From Brevundimonas aurantiaca (GTDB lineage Bacteria; Pseudomonadota; Alphaproteobacteria; Caulobacterales; Caulobacteraceae), in contig NZ_JACHOQ010000004.1 of the NCBI RefSeq assembly GCF_014199955.1, forward strand, positions 124,001-188,000: a stretch of 64,000 nucleotides of DNA, read 5' to 3'. Numbering within the stretch: position 1 is the stretch's first letter; every line of letters starts with the position of its first letter. The notes beneath the pieces are model-generated. The model was not told the DNA's origin. It did not search any database and worked only from the letters and a program-made list of their open reading frames with translations. Both the position numbers and the translations under genes were made by a program. Positions 16,919-24,073 of this stretch are shown piece by piece.

Positions 16919-17932
16919 ATGCCCGCCTTTCTCAAAAACAAATGGCTCTGGATCGGCCTGATCCTGATCGTGGTCCTGGTCGTCGGCTTCATGGCCTTCA
17001 GCAAGGCCGGCGCCGCCAAGAAGGCCGAGGTCGAAAAGGCCGCCGCCCAGAAGATCGACAGCCCCTACGCCGCCATCGCCAACGGCAAGGCCGACGTCGA
17101 GGGCGGGGTGATCAAGGTCGCCGCCCGTCGCGGCGGCGTGGTCCGCGAAGTCTTCGTCAATGAGGGCGACAAGGTGGTCGCCGGCCAGATCCTGGCCCGC
17201 CAGGAAGACGACGAGACCCGTCTGGCGGCCCAGAGCGCGGCGGCTGCGGTGTCCGAGGCGCGCGCCCAGCTGGGCATGACGCGGGTGGAGCTGGCGACGG
17301 CCCGCCGCGAATATGAGCGGCTGTCGAAACTGGCCGCGACCAACTTCGTCGCCGCCCAGCGTCTGGACCAGGCCCGCGACCAGATCGCCCAGGCCGAGGC
17401 CCGTATGGCGTCCCAGAACGCCGCCGTCCAGACCGCCCAGTCCCGCCTGGACGAGGCGCGCTATAATCAGGAGCTGACGGTGATCCGCGCCCCGATGAAC
17501 GGCCGCATCGCCCGCCGCTACGCCCAGCCGGGCGCCGGCGCCTCGACCCTGAACGTCACGGCCATGTTCGATCTGGAGCCCGAGACCGACCGCATCGTTC
17601 GCGCCGAGATCGTCGAGGCCGACCTGCCCAACGTGACCGTCGGCCAGGAGGTCGAACTGACCCCCGAAGGCGATCCCACCAAGATTTCGGTGGGCCGCGT
17701 CCTGCGCCGCGCCGCCGTCTTCGGCGCCCGCCAGCTGCAGTCCGAAGACCCTTCGGCCCGCACCGACGAACGGGTGGTCGAGGTCGTGGTCTCGGCCGAC
17801 GACACCCCCTTCCTGATCGGCCAGCGCGTCCTGGTGAAGTTCATGAAGCCCGGTCAAAAAGCCGGCGTCGCCCGTCCAGTCGCCGCCGGCGTCGGCCCCG
17901 ACCAGGCCATGCGCCCGGCGGGGCAGAAGTAA
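16919..17932 (+). CDS. DevB-type HlyD-family adaptor
   Basis: This 337-residue periplasmic adaptor has a single N-terminal membrane anchor (WLWIGLILIVVLVVGFMAF, about 8-26), a lipoyl half-motif with RRGGVVREVFVNEGDKVVAGQILA, a coiled hairpin (about 110-185), the second half ELTVIRAPMNGRIARRYAQPG, and a beta-barrel domain. It completes a DevC-DevA-DevB exporter. An outer-membrane TolC-like partner is not encoded here. The C-terminal tail (about 310-337) is Gly/Pro/Ala-rich. Together the three genes form a compact operon that may move a lipid or peptide. Confidence 0.92.
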   Translation: MPAFLKNKWLWIGLILIVVLVVGFMAFSKAGAAKKAEVEKAAAQKIDSPYAAIANGKADVEGGVIKVAARRGGVVREVFVNEGDKVVAGQILARQEDDETRLAAQSAAAAVSEARAQLGMTRVELATARREYERLSKLAATNFVAAQRLDQARDQIAQAEARMASQNAAVQTAQSRLDEARYNQELTVIRAPMNGRIARRYAQPGAGASTLNVTAMFDLEPETDRIVRAEIVEADLPNVTVGQEVELTPEGDPTKISVGRVLRRAAVFGARQLQSEDPSARTDERVVEVVVSADDTPFLIGQRVLVKFMKPGQKAGVARPVAAGVGPDQAMRPAGQK

Positions 17933-17941
17933 GGGATCGGA

Positions 17942-18739
17942 TCAGCGGCCGGTGAAATCCGCCGGCCGCTTTTCCAGCACGGCTTTGACGCCTTCCTGAT
18001 GGTCGTCGGTCATATGGGCCAGGGCCTGCATGGCCGCCGACAGCTCCAGGATCTGTTCGAAGGTCTGGTCGCGGCCCTGGCGCATCAGGGTCTTGGCCAT
18101 GCGCAGGGCCTGGGGCGGCTGGGCGGCGATTTCACCGGCTATGGTCAGGGCCTCGTCCATCAGCCGGTCGTGCGCCACGACCCGGTTGACCAGGCCCCAG
18201 CGCTCGGCCGTCTCGGCGTCGATGCTGCGGCCGGTGAACAGCATTTCGGCGGCGCGGGCGTAGCCGACGTCGCGCGGCAGCCGCCAGGCGCCCCCGTCGC
18301 CGGGGATAATGCCCAGCTTCAGAAACGGCACGCCGAAGCTGGCCCGGTCCGAAGCGATGCGGATGTCGGCTGTGGCGGCGATGCCGCAGCCCAAGCCCAT
18401 GGCCGGGCCGTTGACCGCCGAGATCAGCGGAATCTCCAGATCATAGAGGCTGCGGACGATCCGGTGGACGACGCGGCGATAGCGGACGCGAATCTCCGCG
18501 CCTGACCCTTCGAACAGGTCGCGTCGGTCGCGCATGGCGGTCAGATCGCCCCCGGCTGAAAAGGCCCGCCCCGCCCCGGTCAGGACGACGCATTTGACCG
18601 TCATGTCCGCATTCGCGCGGGCGCAGGCCTCCGCGAATTCATCGCCGTCGCCCAGGTCGGGCAGGGCGTTCAGCCGCGCCTCACGGTCCAGCGTCCAGAT
18701 CAGCACCGCGCCCTGGCGGGTTTCGGCAATCAGCCCCAT
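17942..18739 (-). CDS. enoyl-CoA hydratase/isomerase (crotonase) family protein
   Basis: This 265-residue crotonase-fold enzyme has an oxyanion-hole segment (AGRAFSAGGDLTAM, about 55-68) and a second oxyanion/active-site stretch (NGPAMGLGCGIAATADIRIAS, about 110-130). The usual acid position lies in LGIIPGDGGAWRLPR, where Asp and Gly replace the common Glu, so hydratase activity is not guaranteed; isomerase or another CoA chemistry is possible. It converges on the exporter operon with only 9 bases between stops. Nothing adjacent assigns a pathway. Confidence 0.85.
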   Translation of the reverse strand: MGLIAETRQGAVLIWTLDREARLNALPDLGDGDEFAEACARANADMTVKCVVLTGAGRAFSAGGDLTAMRDRRDLFEGSGAEIRVRYRRVVHRIVRSLYDLEIPLISAVNGPAMGLGCGIAATADIRIASDRASFGVPFLKLGIIPGDGGAWRLPRDVGYARAAEMLFTGRSIDAETAERWGLVNRVVAHDRLMDEALTIAGEIAAQPPQALRMAKTLMRQGRDQTFEQILELSAAMQALAHMTDDHQEGVKAVLEKRPADFTGR

Positions 18740-18800
18740 GGGTCGTCTCCCTTGTTCCCCCTCTCATCGTCCGCCGCCGTCGCGTCAGGCAAGGTCGGAA

Positions 18801-18829
18801 TTGCAAAAGCCCCGGTCGGGACCGGGGCT
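18801..18829 (-). terminator. intrinsic terminator of the 50-aa gene
   Basis: On the minus strand AGCCCCGGT-CCCG-ACCGGGGCT (18829-18808) forms a perfect 9-bp stem with a 4-base loop and is followed by TTT and an AT-rich stretch. It lies 26 bases after the stop of the 50-codon gene. Confidence 0.75.
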
Positions 18830-18854
18830 CCTGCACGTCCGGCTCGCGAAGCCG

Positions 18855-19007
18855 TCAGCGTTTCTTGGGCGTATAGGGTACGAAGTTGGACGGATGGCTG
18901 GCCGCCCGTCCCGAGTTAGACGGCATGTGCCGACTGTTGACCAGCATCCCGCCCCACAGGGCGAAGGACATCATGGCGTGTTGGAGGTTGCGCTCCTTAT
19001 CGTTCAT
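18855..19007 (-). CDS. small hypothetical protein (50 aa)
   Basis: The minus-strand frame from 19007 encodes 50 residues beginning MNDKERNLQHAMMSFALWGG and ending VPYTPKKR. A near-perfect AAGGAGA ribosome site stands 9 bases before the ATG, a promoter-like pair lies at 19118-19091 and a strong terminator follows at 18829-18801. The gene is therefore a complete stand-alone unit despite its size. It has a short Met/Phe/Trp-rich segment (MMSFALWGGMLV) that is borderline for membrane insertion and a basic C-terminus. Family not recognised. Confidence 0.7.
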   Translation of the reverse strand: MNDKERNLQHAMMSFALWGGMLVNSRHMPSNSGRAASHPSNFVPYTPKKR

Positions 19008-19090
19008 CTTGGCGTCTCCTTTCGCAGAACGATGAAAAGAGACGCGTCGTACCTAGGGATCTCACCATCAGTCGTTTCGCGTCGATGACC

Positions 19091-19118
19091 AAGATAACCA
19101 TCTTTCCGCAAAGTGCAA
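19091..19118 (-). promoter_or_regulatory. sigma70-like promoter for the 50-aa gene
   Basis: On the minus strand TTGCAC (19118-19113), 16 bases, TATCTT (19096-19091) stands about 84 bases before the start codon, in a locally AT-rich gap. Confidence 0.45.
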
Positions 19119-19162
19119 ATTTTTAAGTCAGTAACCGGAGTATTTTTTATGAAGATGTCGTA

Positions 19163-19381
19163 TTGAGCGCCGCGACCCCGCCCCGCCGCCCGCCCCAGGC
19201 GATCGCCACGCCGTGCGTCATGGTGTGCGCCGTCGACGGCGAAAGCGGCCTGTGTCTGGGCTGTTTTCGAACCCTGAAGGAGATCGCCGGCTGGCGCGCT
19301 CTGGGGGAGGATGAGCGGACGCGGATCATGGCGGAACTGCCCGCGCGGCGCGACCGGATCGACCCCGCCAAACTGGGCTGA
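19163..19381 (+). CDS. DUF1289 domain protein (72 aa)
   Basis: This is a small cysteine protein with the DUF1289 pattern: TPCVMVCAVDGESGLCLGC followed by FRTLKEIAGWRALGEDER. Four cysteines in C-x3-C-x8-C-x2-C spacing could bind a metal or iron-sulfur cluster, but the family has no established function. The start is uncertain: the TTG at 19163 gives 72 residues. No ATG in the frame precedes the conserved core, and no clear ribosome site is seen, so an upstream non-ATG start is possible. It shares the divergent gap with the 50-residue gene. Confidence 0.8.
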   Translation: MSAATPPRRPPQAIATPCVMVCAVDGESGLCLGCFRTLKEIAGWRALGEDERTRIMAELPARRDRIDPAKLG

Positions 19382-19469
19382 GGGGACCGGGTAGAGGGGA
19401 TGGGCGTTTAAGACTTCGTCAGCCACGTCGCTTCACCGCATCCCAACGGGCGACCGCTATTGGGAAGGA

Positions 19470-19994
19470 ATGATCCGCATCGATCTTCAGTCCGTCGTCG
19501 TGCTGGGCGCATCCCTGGCGGCCTCGTTCGCGACGGCCCTGGCGATCCGTCACCTGGACGGCGGCGAGCCCGCCCTGGCGGCGGCCCAGCCGGAACGCCT
19601 CGTCGTCGCGCCCGCATCGGCTTCTGGGACCGCGACCCAGGTGGTGAAGGGGCCGGACGGTCACTACTGGGCCCAGGCGACCATCGAGGGGCGGGCCGTG
19701 CGGGTTCTGATCGACACGGGCGCCAGCGTGGTGGCCCTGACGCGAGCGGACGCCCGGCGCCTGGGCGTCGATCCGGAGCCGGACGCCTTTACGGGGCGGG
19801 TGCAGACCGCCTCAGGCCTGGCCCGCGCCGCGCCCGTCGAACTGGCGGCGGTCTCGGTCGCAGGCGCGCGGGTCGAGCGAGTCCAGGCCCTGGTGGTCGA
19901 AGAGGGGCTTGCCTATTCCCTGTTGGGCATGAGCTATCTGGGGCGGCTGTCGGCCTTTGAGGCGACGCCTGCGGGACTGACGCTGAGGCCCTAA
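19470..19994 (+). CDS. retropepsin-like aspartic protease (TIGR02281-type), membrane anchored
   Basis: This 174-residue protein has an N-terminal membrane or signal segment (VVVLGASLAASFATALAI, about 7-24) and a single retropepsin domain (about 50-174) with the catalytic motif VLIDTGASVVALT. The second strand LGMSYLGRLSAF matches the clan AA C-terminal element. Such single-lobe proteases work as dimers, probably in the periplasm; substrates are unknown. AAGGA lies directly before the ATG. The TAA stop overlaps the TAG of pgsA on the opposite strand (CTAA at 19991-19994). Confidence 0.86.
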   Translation: MIRIDLQSVVVLGASLAASFATALAIRHLDGGEPALAAAQPERLVVAPASASGTATQVVKGPDGHYWAQATIEGRAVRVLIDTGASVVALTRADARRLGVDPEPDAFTGRVQTASGLARAAPVELAAVSVAGARVERVQALVVEEGLAYSLLGMSYLGRLSAFEATPAGLTLRP

Positions 19995-20638
19995 AGATCC
20001 TGCATCTGACGCCGAGCTTCGCGGAAATACTGCCAGCCGGTCCACAGGGTGATGACGGCGGCGAACCAGATCAGGAAGACGGCGAAGGATTCGAAGGCCG
20101 GCTGCCAGGACAGGGGCGAGCCGTCCTCGTTCTGAAGGCCGAAGGCGTCCCACAGCAGGGTCAGTTGCAGGGCCGCCAGCGCCACCATCTGGACCGTGGT
20201 CTTCCATTTGGCGGCCAGGGTGACGGGCAGTTCGATCCGGCCGGCCATGGTCTCGCGCAGGGCCGAGACCGCGAACTCACGGAACAGGATCAGGCCGCAG
20301 GGCAGGGCGATGCCCGGCAGGGAGCCGGACGCCAAGACGCCCAGAATGGCCCCGGTGATCAGAACCTTGTCCGCGATCGGGTCCAGAATGGCGCCCCAGC
20401 GGGTGGTGGCGTTCCAGCGCCGCGCCAAAAAGCCGTCCACCCAGTCGGTCGAGGCAGCGATGACGAAGATCCAGAAGGCCCACAGGCCGAACTTCAGCTG
20501 GGTTTCCGGCGACAGCCAGGCGTCCAGAGCCCCCGGCGCGGCGCCGGCCAGCATGGCGAACATCACCACCCCGGCGAACAGGCGGATGCCCGTCAGGATG
20601 TTGGGGATCGGATTGGCGCGGAGGGCGGGCGCGGTCAT
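19991..20638 (-). CDS. pgsA: CDP-diacylglycerol--glycerol-3-phosphate 3-phosphatidyltransferase
   Basis: The protein is 215 residues from the ATG at 20638. It makes phosphatidylglycerol phosphate, the committed step to phosphatidylglycerol and cardiolipin, in the inner membrane. The CDP-alcohol phosphotransferase signature is complete: D68-G69-x2-A72-R73-x8-G82-x3-D86-x3-D90 (DWVDGFLARRW...GAILDPIAD). Several hydrophobic helices surround it. The start is fixed by a 4-base ATGA overlap with the PIN toxin gene; a longer frame reading into that gene is rejected. This essential lipid gene therefore appears to be translationally coupled to a toxin. Confidence 0.95.
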   Translation of the reverse strand: MTAPALRANPIPNILTGIRLFAGVVMFAMLAGAAPGALDAWLSPETQLKFGLWAFWIFVIAASTDWVDGFLARRWNATTRWGAILDPIADKVLITGAILGVLASGSLPGIALPCGLILFREFAVSALRETMAGRIELPVTLAAKWKTTVQMVALAALQLTLLWDAFGLQNEDGSPLSWQPAFESFAVFLIWFAAVITLWTGWQYFREARRQMQDL

Positions 20639-21090
20639 GACGGGATCTCCAGCAGGGACGCGAGCAGGGGGTGAAGCGTCTCCGCGAACGGATTGGCGAC
20701 GGTGACGCCTCGATAGACGAAGCCGTCCTGCATGTCTTCGGAAAGCAGAAGGCCGCAGCCAGCTTCGGCGGCAGCGCATAGGATGATGGCGTCCCAGATC
20801 TGGTGCGGGTGGGTGGCGACTAGTTCAAAGGCCGAGAAGACGACGGCTTCGCTGGTCGCGGGCACGATTGCGAGGCGTCGCCAACTGTCCGCGATCTCCG
20901 ACGCCATCGCGGGTGTCATTCGCGCCTTGCCGGTCAGGACGCGGTGCAACTCTCCCAGGCATTGGGCGGCGACAATGAGCTCATGATCCGCATGAAGCCG
21001 GTCGATCAGTCGTCTGCCCGCAGCGCGTCGTGCGGGACCGTTGAGCCCTTCAGCGTAGACGATGACGTTCGTATCGAGGGCGATCCTCAA
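20635..21090 (-). CDS. PIN-domain toxin (VapC-like ribonuclease)
   Basis: The protein is 151 residues, read from a TTG whose TTGA overlaps the antitoxin stop; the product starts MRIALDTNVIVYAEG. The PIN active-site acids are all present: Asp6, Glu47 (QCLGELHR), Asp100 (IWDAIILCAAAEAG) and Asp119 (LLSEDMQDG). Known VapC proteins cleave tRNA or rRNA until bound by the antitoxin. The upstream partner is a ParD/CopG-like protein, and the downstream pgsA start overlaps this stop. Length and motifs suggest an active toxin. Confidence 0.9.
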   Translation of the reverse strand: MRIALDTNVIVYAEGLNGPARRAAGRRLIDRLHADHELIVAAQCLGELHRVLTGKARMTPAMASEIADSWRRLAIVPATSEAVVFSAFELVATHPHQIWDAIILCAAAEAGCGLLLSEDMQDGFVYRGVTVANPFAETLHPLLASLLEIPS

Positions 21091-21374
21091 TCGTACAGCT
21101 CTTCGCGGGTCCAGGGGCCTATGTTGATCGAGGGCATGGCGCTCCACCGGTCCAACATGGCCTTGAACGCCAGCTGACGGCGCGCGCTTTCTTCCTGCTG
21201 CCGGGCCAGTTCTTCCCGTCGAGCAGCTTCCGCGCTTTGACGCGCCACTTCCTGATCCTGCAGAAGGCGCAGACCGTCGCGAACCACTTCGCTCATATTG
21301 GCATAGCGGCCTGTCTTCACACGATCTCGAGCGAACTGCTCCAGTTCCGGGGTCAGGTGGACGTTGGTGGCCAT
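21087..21374 (-). CDS. ParD/CopG-like ribbon-helix-helix antitoxin
   Basis: This 95-residue protein has a beta strand (TNVHLTPELEQFARDRV), then helices (YANMSEVVRDGLRLLQDQE) giving the ribbon-helix-helix DNA-binding fold of ParD-type antitoxins at residues 1-45. Residues 46-75 are a highly charged Arg/Glu/Gln helix, and the tail (MPSINIGPWTREELYD) probably binds the toxin. ParD usually pairs with ParE, whereas here the partner is a PIN protein, a mixed pairing. TTGA overlap with the toxin gene supports co-translation. It probably represses its own promoter. Confidence 0.87.
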   Translation of the reverse strand: MATNVHLTPELEQFARDRVKTGRYANMSEVVRDGLRLLQDQEVARQSAEAARREELARQQEESARRQLAFKAMLDRWSAMPSINIGPWTREELYD

Positions 21375-21417
21375 GGGGTGAACATAACAAGAATAGGCGA
21401 GCCGGGGAAGGCGGTCG

Positions 21418-22044
21418 TCACCCCAACGGCTCGAACCTCGCCTTGTCAGTCAGGGCGGTCAGGACGCCGTCGGCGATTCCGAAATGAAGCCCGCTGAGCT
21501 CCAGTTCGCCCTTGGCTTCACGCTCGGCGATCCAGGGAAAGGTGCGCAGGTTTCGGATCGACAGACGCACCACGGCCTCTTCGGCGGCGCGCTCCAGTTC
21601 GTTCGGCGCGACGGTTTCGGCGACGTGCTGAACCACCGGCGTCCCCTGGGCGATCCAGGGGGCCACGAAGTCGGCGACGACGTCGGGCGCGCCGTTGATC
21701 ATGGCGTTGACCCCGCCGCAGTGGGCGTGGCCCATGACGACTATGCGTTTGACGCCCAGAACCTTGACCCCGAACTCCAGGGCCGCAGAAACCCCGTGCA
21801 GCTTGCCGTCCGGTTCATAGGGCGGAACCAGATTGGCGACGTTGCGGACGACGAACAGCTCGCCCGGCTTGGCGTCGAAGATCAGGGCCGGATCGGCGCG
21901 GCTGTCGGAACAGGCGACGATCAGGGTGTGCGGCTTCTGGCCCTTTTCAGCCAGGGTTTCGTACTCGGCGTGCGCCTCGGGCCAGTGTTCGGCGCGGAAG
22001 CGGCGATAACCTGACAGGAGAGGGTCTTTGGACGGATCGGACAT
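21418..22044 (-). CDS. beta-class carbonic anhydrase
   Basis: This 208-residue zinc enzyme interconverts CO2 and bicarbonate. The zinc and catalytic residues are all present: Cys45-x-Asp47-x-Arg49 (ACSDSRADP) and His106-x2-Cys109 (GHAHCGG). Length and motifs are standard for bacterial beta-CAs. It lies 96 bases downstream of an SbtA-family bicarbonate transporter in the same direction and 43 bases upstream of the antitoxin gene. Pairing with the transporter suggests a role in supplying or trapping inorganic carbon for carboxylases. Confidence 0.95.
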   Translation of the reverse strand: MSDPSKDPLLSGYRRFRAEHWPEAHAEYETLAEKGQKPHTLIVACSDSRADPALIFDAKPGELFVVRNVANLVPPYEPDGKLHGVSAALEFGVKVLGVKRIVVMGHAHCGGVNAMINGAPDVVADFVAPWIAQGTPVVQHVAETVAPNELERAAEEAVVRLSIRNLRTFPWIAEREAKGELELSGLHFGIADGVLTALTDKARFEPLG

Positions 22045-22140
22045 GGGGCGGGTATAGGACCCAATCTCGGGGCGGGGGAGAGGTGAAAACGGGAAAATCG
22101 CCGTCGCCTCTCCGGTTCCCCAGCCCCACTCGCCTCGCGT

Positions 22141-23115
22141 CTAGGCCCACAGCCAGACTGCGGCCGCCGTATAGAGGGCGATGCCGATCACGAGGTTGAA
22201 GGGAAAGGTCACGGCCAGGGAGGTGGTGACGAAGACGCCGGGATCGGCCTTGGGCGCCGCGACCCGCATGGCGGCGGGCACGGCGATGTAGGAGGCCGAG
22301 CCCGCGAGGACGGCCAGCATGGCCGCGTCGCCGAGTCCGAGACCCGCCAGTCGTCCCAGGGCCAGGGCGACGCCTGCCGAGAGGACGGGGAAGCCGAGGG
22401 CGAAACCGATCACCGGCCAGGTCAGCTTGCGCCGATCCGCCATCAGGCTGCGCGCGGCGGTCAGACCCAGGTCCAGCAGGAAGAAGCACAGGGCGCCCTG
22501 GAACAGCGGATTGACGAACAGGTCCAGCTTCTTCAGCCCCGCCTCGCCTGAAATGAGGCCGACCAGGAAGCTGCCCAGCAGCATCACCGTCGCCGCCCCG
22601 ACCAGAACTTCGCGCAGGACGACGCCCCGGCCGGTCGACGGCTCGCGGCCGGCGCCGTGCATCAGGACCAGGGCGGTCAGGATCGCCGGCGTCTCCATCA
22701 GGGCCAGCACCGCCGCCATATAGCCGCCGGGCGCCAGGCCCAGGGCGGTCAGATGCTGCTGACCGGCGGCGAAGGTCACCACCGACACCGATCCATAGGT
22801 CGCCGCCAGGGCGCACAGGGTCGGACGATCCAGTCGCGACGTCCACCGCAGCAGGATGAAGGCCAGGAGCGGCATCAGGGCGCTGAGCGTCAGGCCCAGA
22901 GCCCCGGCGGTGAGAAAGTCGCTCTGAAGCCCGGCCTCCCGCGCTTCCACGCCTCCCCGAAAGCCGATGCACAGCATCAGATAAAGGGAGATCGCCTTGG
23001 CGACCTGCTCCGGTATGGACAGGTCTGACCGGGCAAAAGCCGCAGCCGCGCCCACGAAAAAGAACAGGATGGCGGGCGAGGACAGCAGTCCGAGACTGGC
23101 GGTGATATCGGGCAT
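22141..23115 (-). CDS. SbtA-family sodium-dependent bicarbonate transporter
   Basis: This 324-residue polytopic protein has about 10 helices and the SbtA (Sbt_1, formerly DUF897) pattern: SSPAILFFFVGAAAAFARSDL at the start and LYLMLCIGFRGGVEAREAG in the first repeat. A second inverted repeat shows FLVGLISGEAG and NPLFQGALCFFLLDLGL. Cyanobacterial SbtA imports bicarbonate with sodium. No sbtB-like PII gene accompanies it. It is followed by carbonic anhydrase and diverges from a LysR regulator across a gap containing a T-N11-A palindrome. Substrate specificity is inferred from family. Confidence 0.88.
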   Translation of the reverse strand: MPDITASLGLLSSPAILFFFVGAAAAFARSDLSIPEQVAKAISLYLMLCIGFRGGVEAREAGLQSDFLTAGALGLTLSALMPLLAFILLRWTSRLDRPTLCALAATYGSVSVVTFAAGQQHLTALGLAPGGYMAAVLALMETPAILTALVLMHGAGREPSTGRGVVLREVLVGAATVMLLGSFLVGLISGEAGLKKLDLFVNPLFQGALCFFLLDLGLTAARSLMADRRKLTWPVIGFALGFPVLSAGVALALGRLAGLGLGDAAMLAVLAGSASYIAVPAAMRVAAPKADPGVFVTTSLAVTFPFNLVIGIALYTAAAVWLWA

Positions 23116-23192
23116 GGGGACTCCAAAAACTCAGTGGCGGGCCCTTTGCCCGCACCGCCCCTGACGCGCCAGTTTATTGACTTGATGTGCGG

Positions 23193-23209
23193 CATAACGA
23201 ACAGTTATG
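23193..23209. promoter_or_regulatory. LysR-type operator candidate CATAAC-N5-GTTATG
   Basis: A perfect 6-bp inverted repeat, CATAAC/GTTATG with a 5-base spacer, contains the T-N11-A signature of LysR regulators. It lies in the 96-base gap between the divergent sbtA-like and lysR genes, 3 bases before the lysR ATG, so binding there would fit autorepression and control of the transporter. Confidence 0.6.
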
Positions 23210-23211
23210 AC

Positions 23212-24066
23212 ATGACCAGTCTCGACATCGACCTGCTGCGGACCTTCGTGACGGTGGTCGAAACCCACAGCTTCACCCGGGCGGCCCAGCAACGCGGCCT
23301 GACCCAGCCGGCCGTCAGCTTGCAGATGCGCCGCCTGGAGCAGCAGCTCGGGGCGCCGCTTCTGGACCGGGGCGGCGCCACGGTGGGGTTGACCACCGAG
23401 GGGGCGGCCCTGCTGCCCCAGGCGCGGCGGCTGTTGAAGCTGAACGACGAAATCATCGCCACCCTGAGCGACGGCGAGCCCGAGGGCGAGGTGCGGTTCG
23501 GGGCGCCGGAAGACATCGCCACGGTTCATCTGCCGGGCATACTGGGCGCCTTCGCGCGCAGCCATCCGCGCATCCGGTTGTCGGTGACATGCGACTATAC
23601 CGCCAATCTGCTGGATCAGCTGTCGCGCGGACTGCTGGACCTGGCCCTGGTCAAGCGCGAGGCCGGGGGCGCCGACCTGGGGCTGAAGGTGTGGAGCGAG
23701 CCGCTGGTCTGGGTGGCCCAGGACGCCTCGGTCGCCGAGGCCTCGCCGCTGCCCCTGATCATCGCGCCTGCGCCGGACATCTATCGCAAGCGCGCGCTAC
23801 AGGCGCTGGAGGCGGCGGGAATCGGATTTCGGGCGTCCTTCACCTCGCCCAGTCTTGCCGGTCAGATGGCGGCGCTGCGGGCGGGGCTGGGCGTCGGGGT
23901 TCTGCCGGCCGCCATGGCGCCGCGCGATCTGGCGGTGGTGAAGATCCTGCCCGCCCTTGACGACAGCGAGATCGCCCTGGTGTCGGCGCGCGGCTCGGGC
24001 GGTCCCGCCAAGCTGCTGGCGCAGGAGGTGTTTCGAAGCCTGGAGCGTGCGCCGGATCGCGCCTAG
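23212..24066 (+). CDS. LysR-family transcriptional regulator
   Basis: The protein is 284 residues from the ATG at 23212. The winged helix-turn-helix is textbook (LDIDLLRTFVTVVETHSFTR and AAQQRGLTQPAVSLQMRRLE), followed by a two-lobed periplasmic-binding-like effector domain (about 90-284). An earlier in-frame start at 23134 would read through the palindrome at 23193-23209 and lacks LysR homology, so it is rejected. Divergent orientation from the bicarbonate transporter makes that gene the likely target, by analogy with CbbR/CmpR-type regulators; the analogy is inference. Confidence 0.92.
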   Translation: MTSLDIDLLRTFVTVVETHSFTRAAQQRGLTQPAVSLQMRRLEQQLGAPLLDRGGATVGLTTEGAALLPQARRLLKLNDEIIATLSDGEPEGEVRFGAPEDIATVHLPGILGAFARSHPRIRLSVTCDYTANLLDQLSRGLLDLALVKREAGGADLGLKVWSEPLVWVAQDASVAEASPLPLIIAPAPDIYRKRALQALEAAGIGFRASFTSPSLAGQMAALRAGLGVGVLPAAMAPRDLAVVKILPALDDSEIALVSARGSGGPAKLLAQEVFRSLERAPDRA

Positions 24067-24073
24067 CCCTGAA

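Noticed and set aside
22045..22140. Riboswitch or attenuator between the SbtA-like and carbonic anhydrase genes
   Set aside because: Only 96 bases with no convincing paired stems or T-run.
21947..23155. 402-codon minus-strand frame overlapping the carbonic anhydrase and SbtA-like genes
   Set aside because: Arg/Gly/Pro-rich out-of-frame reading; the SbtA frame has clear membrane helices.
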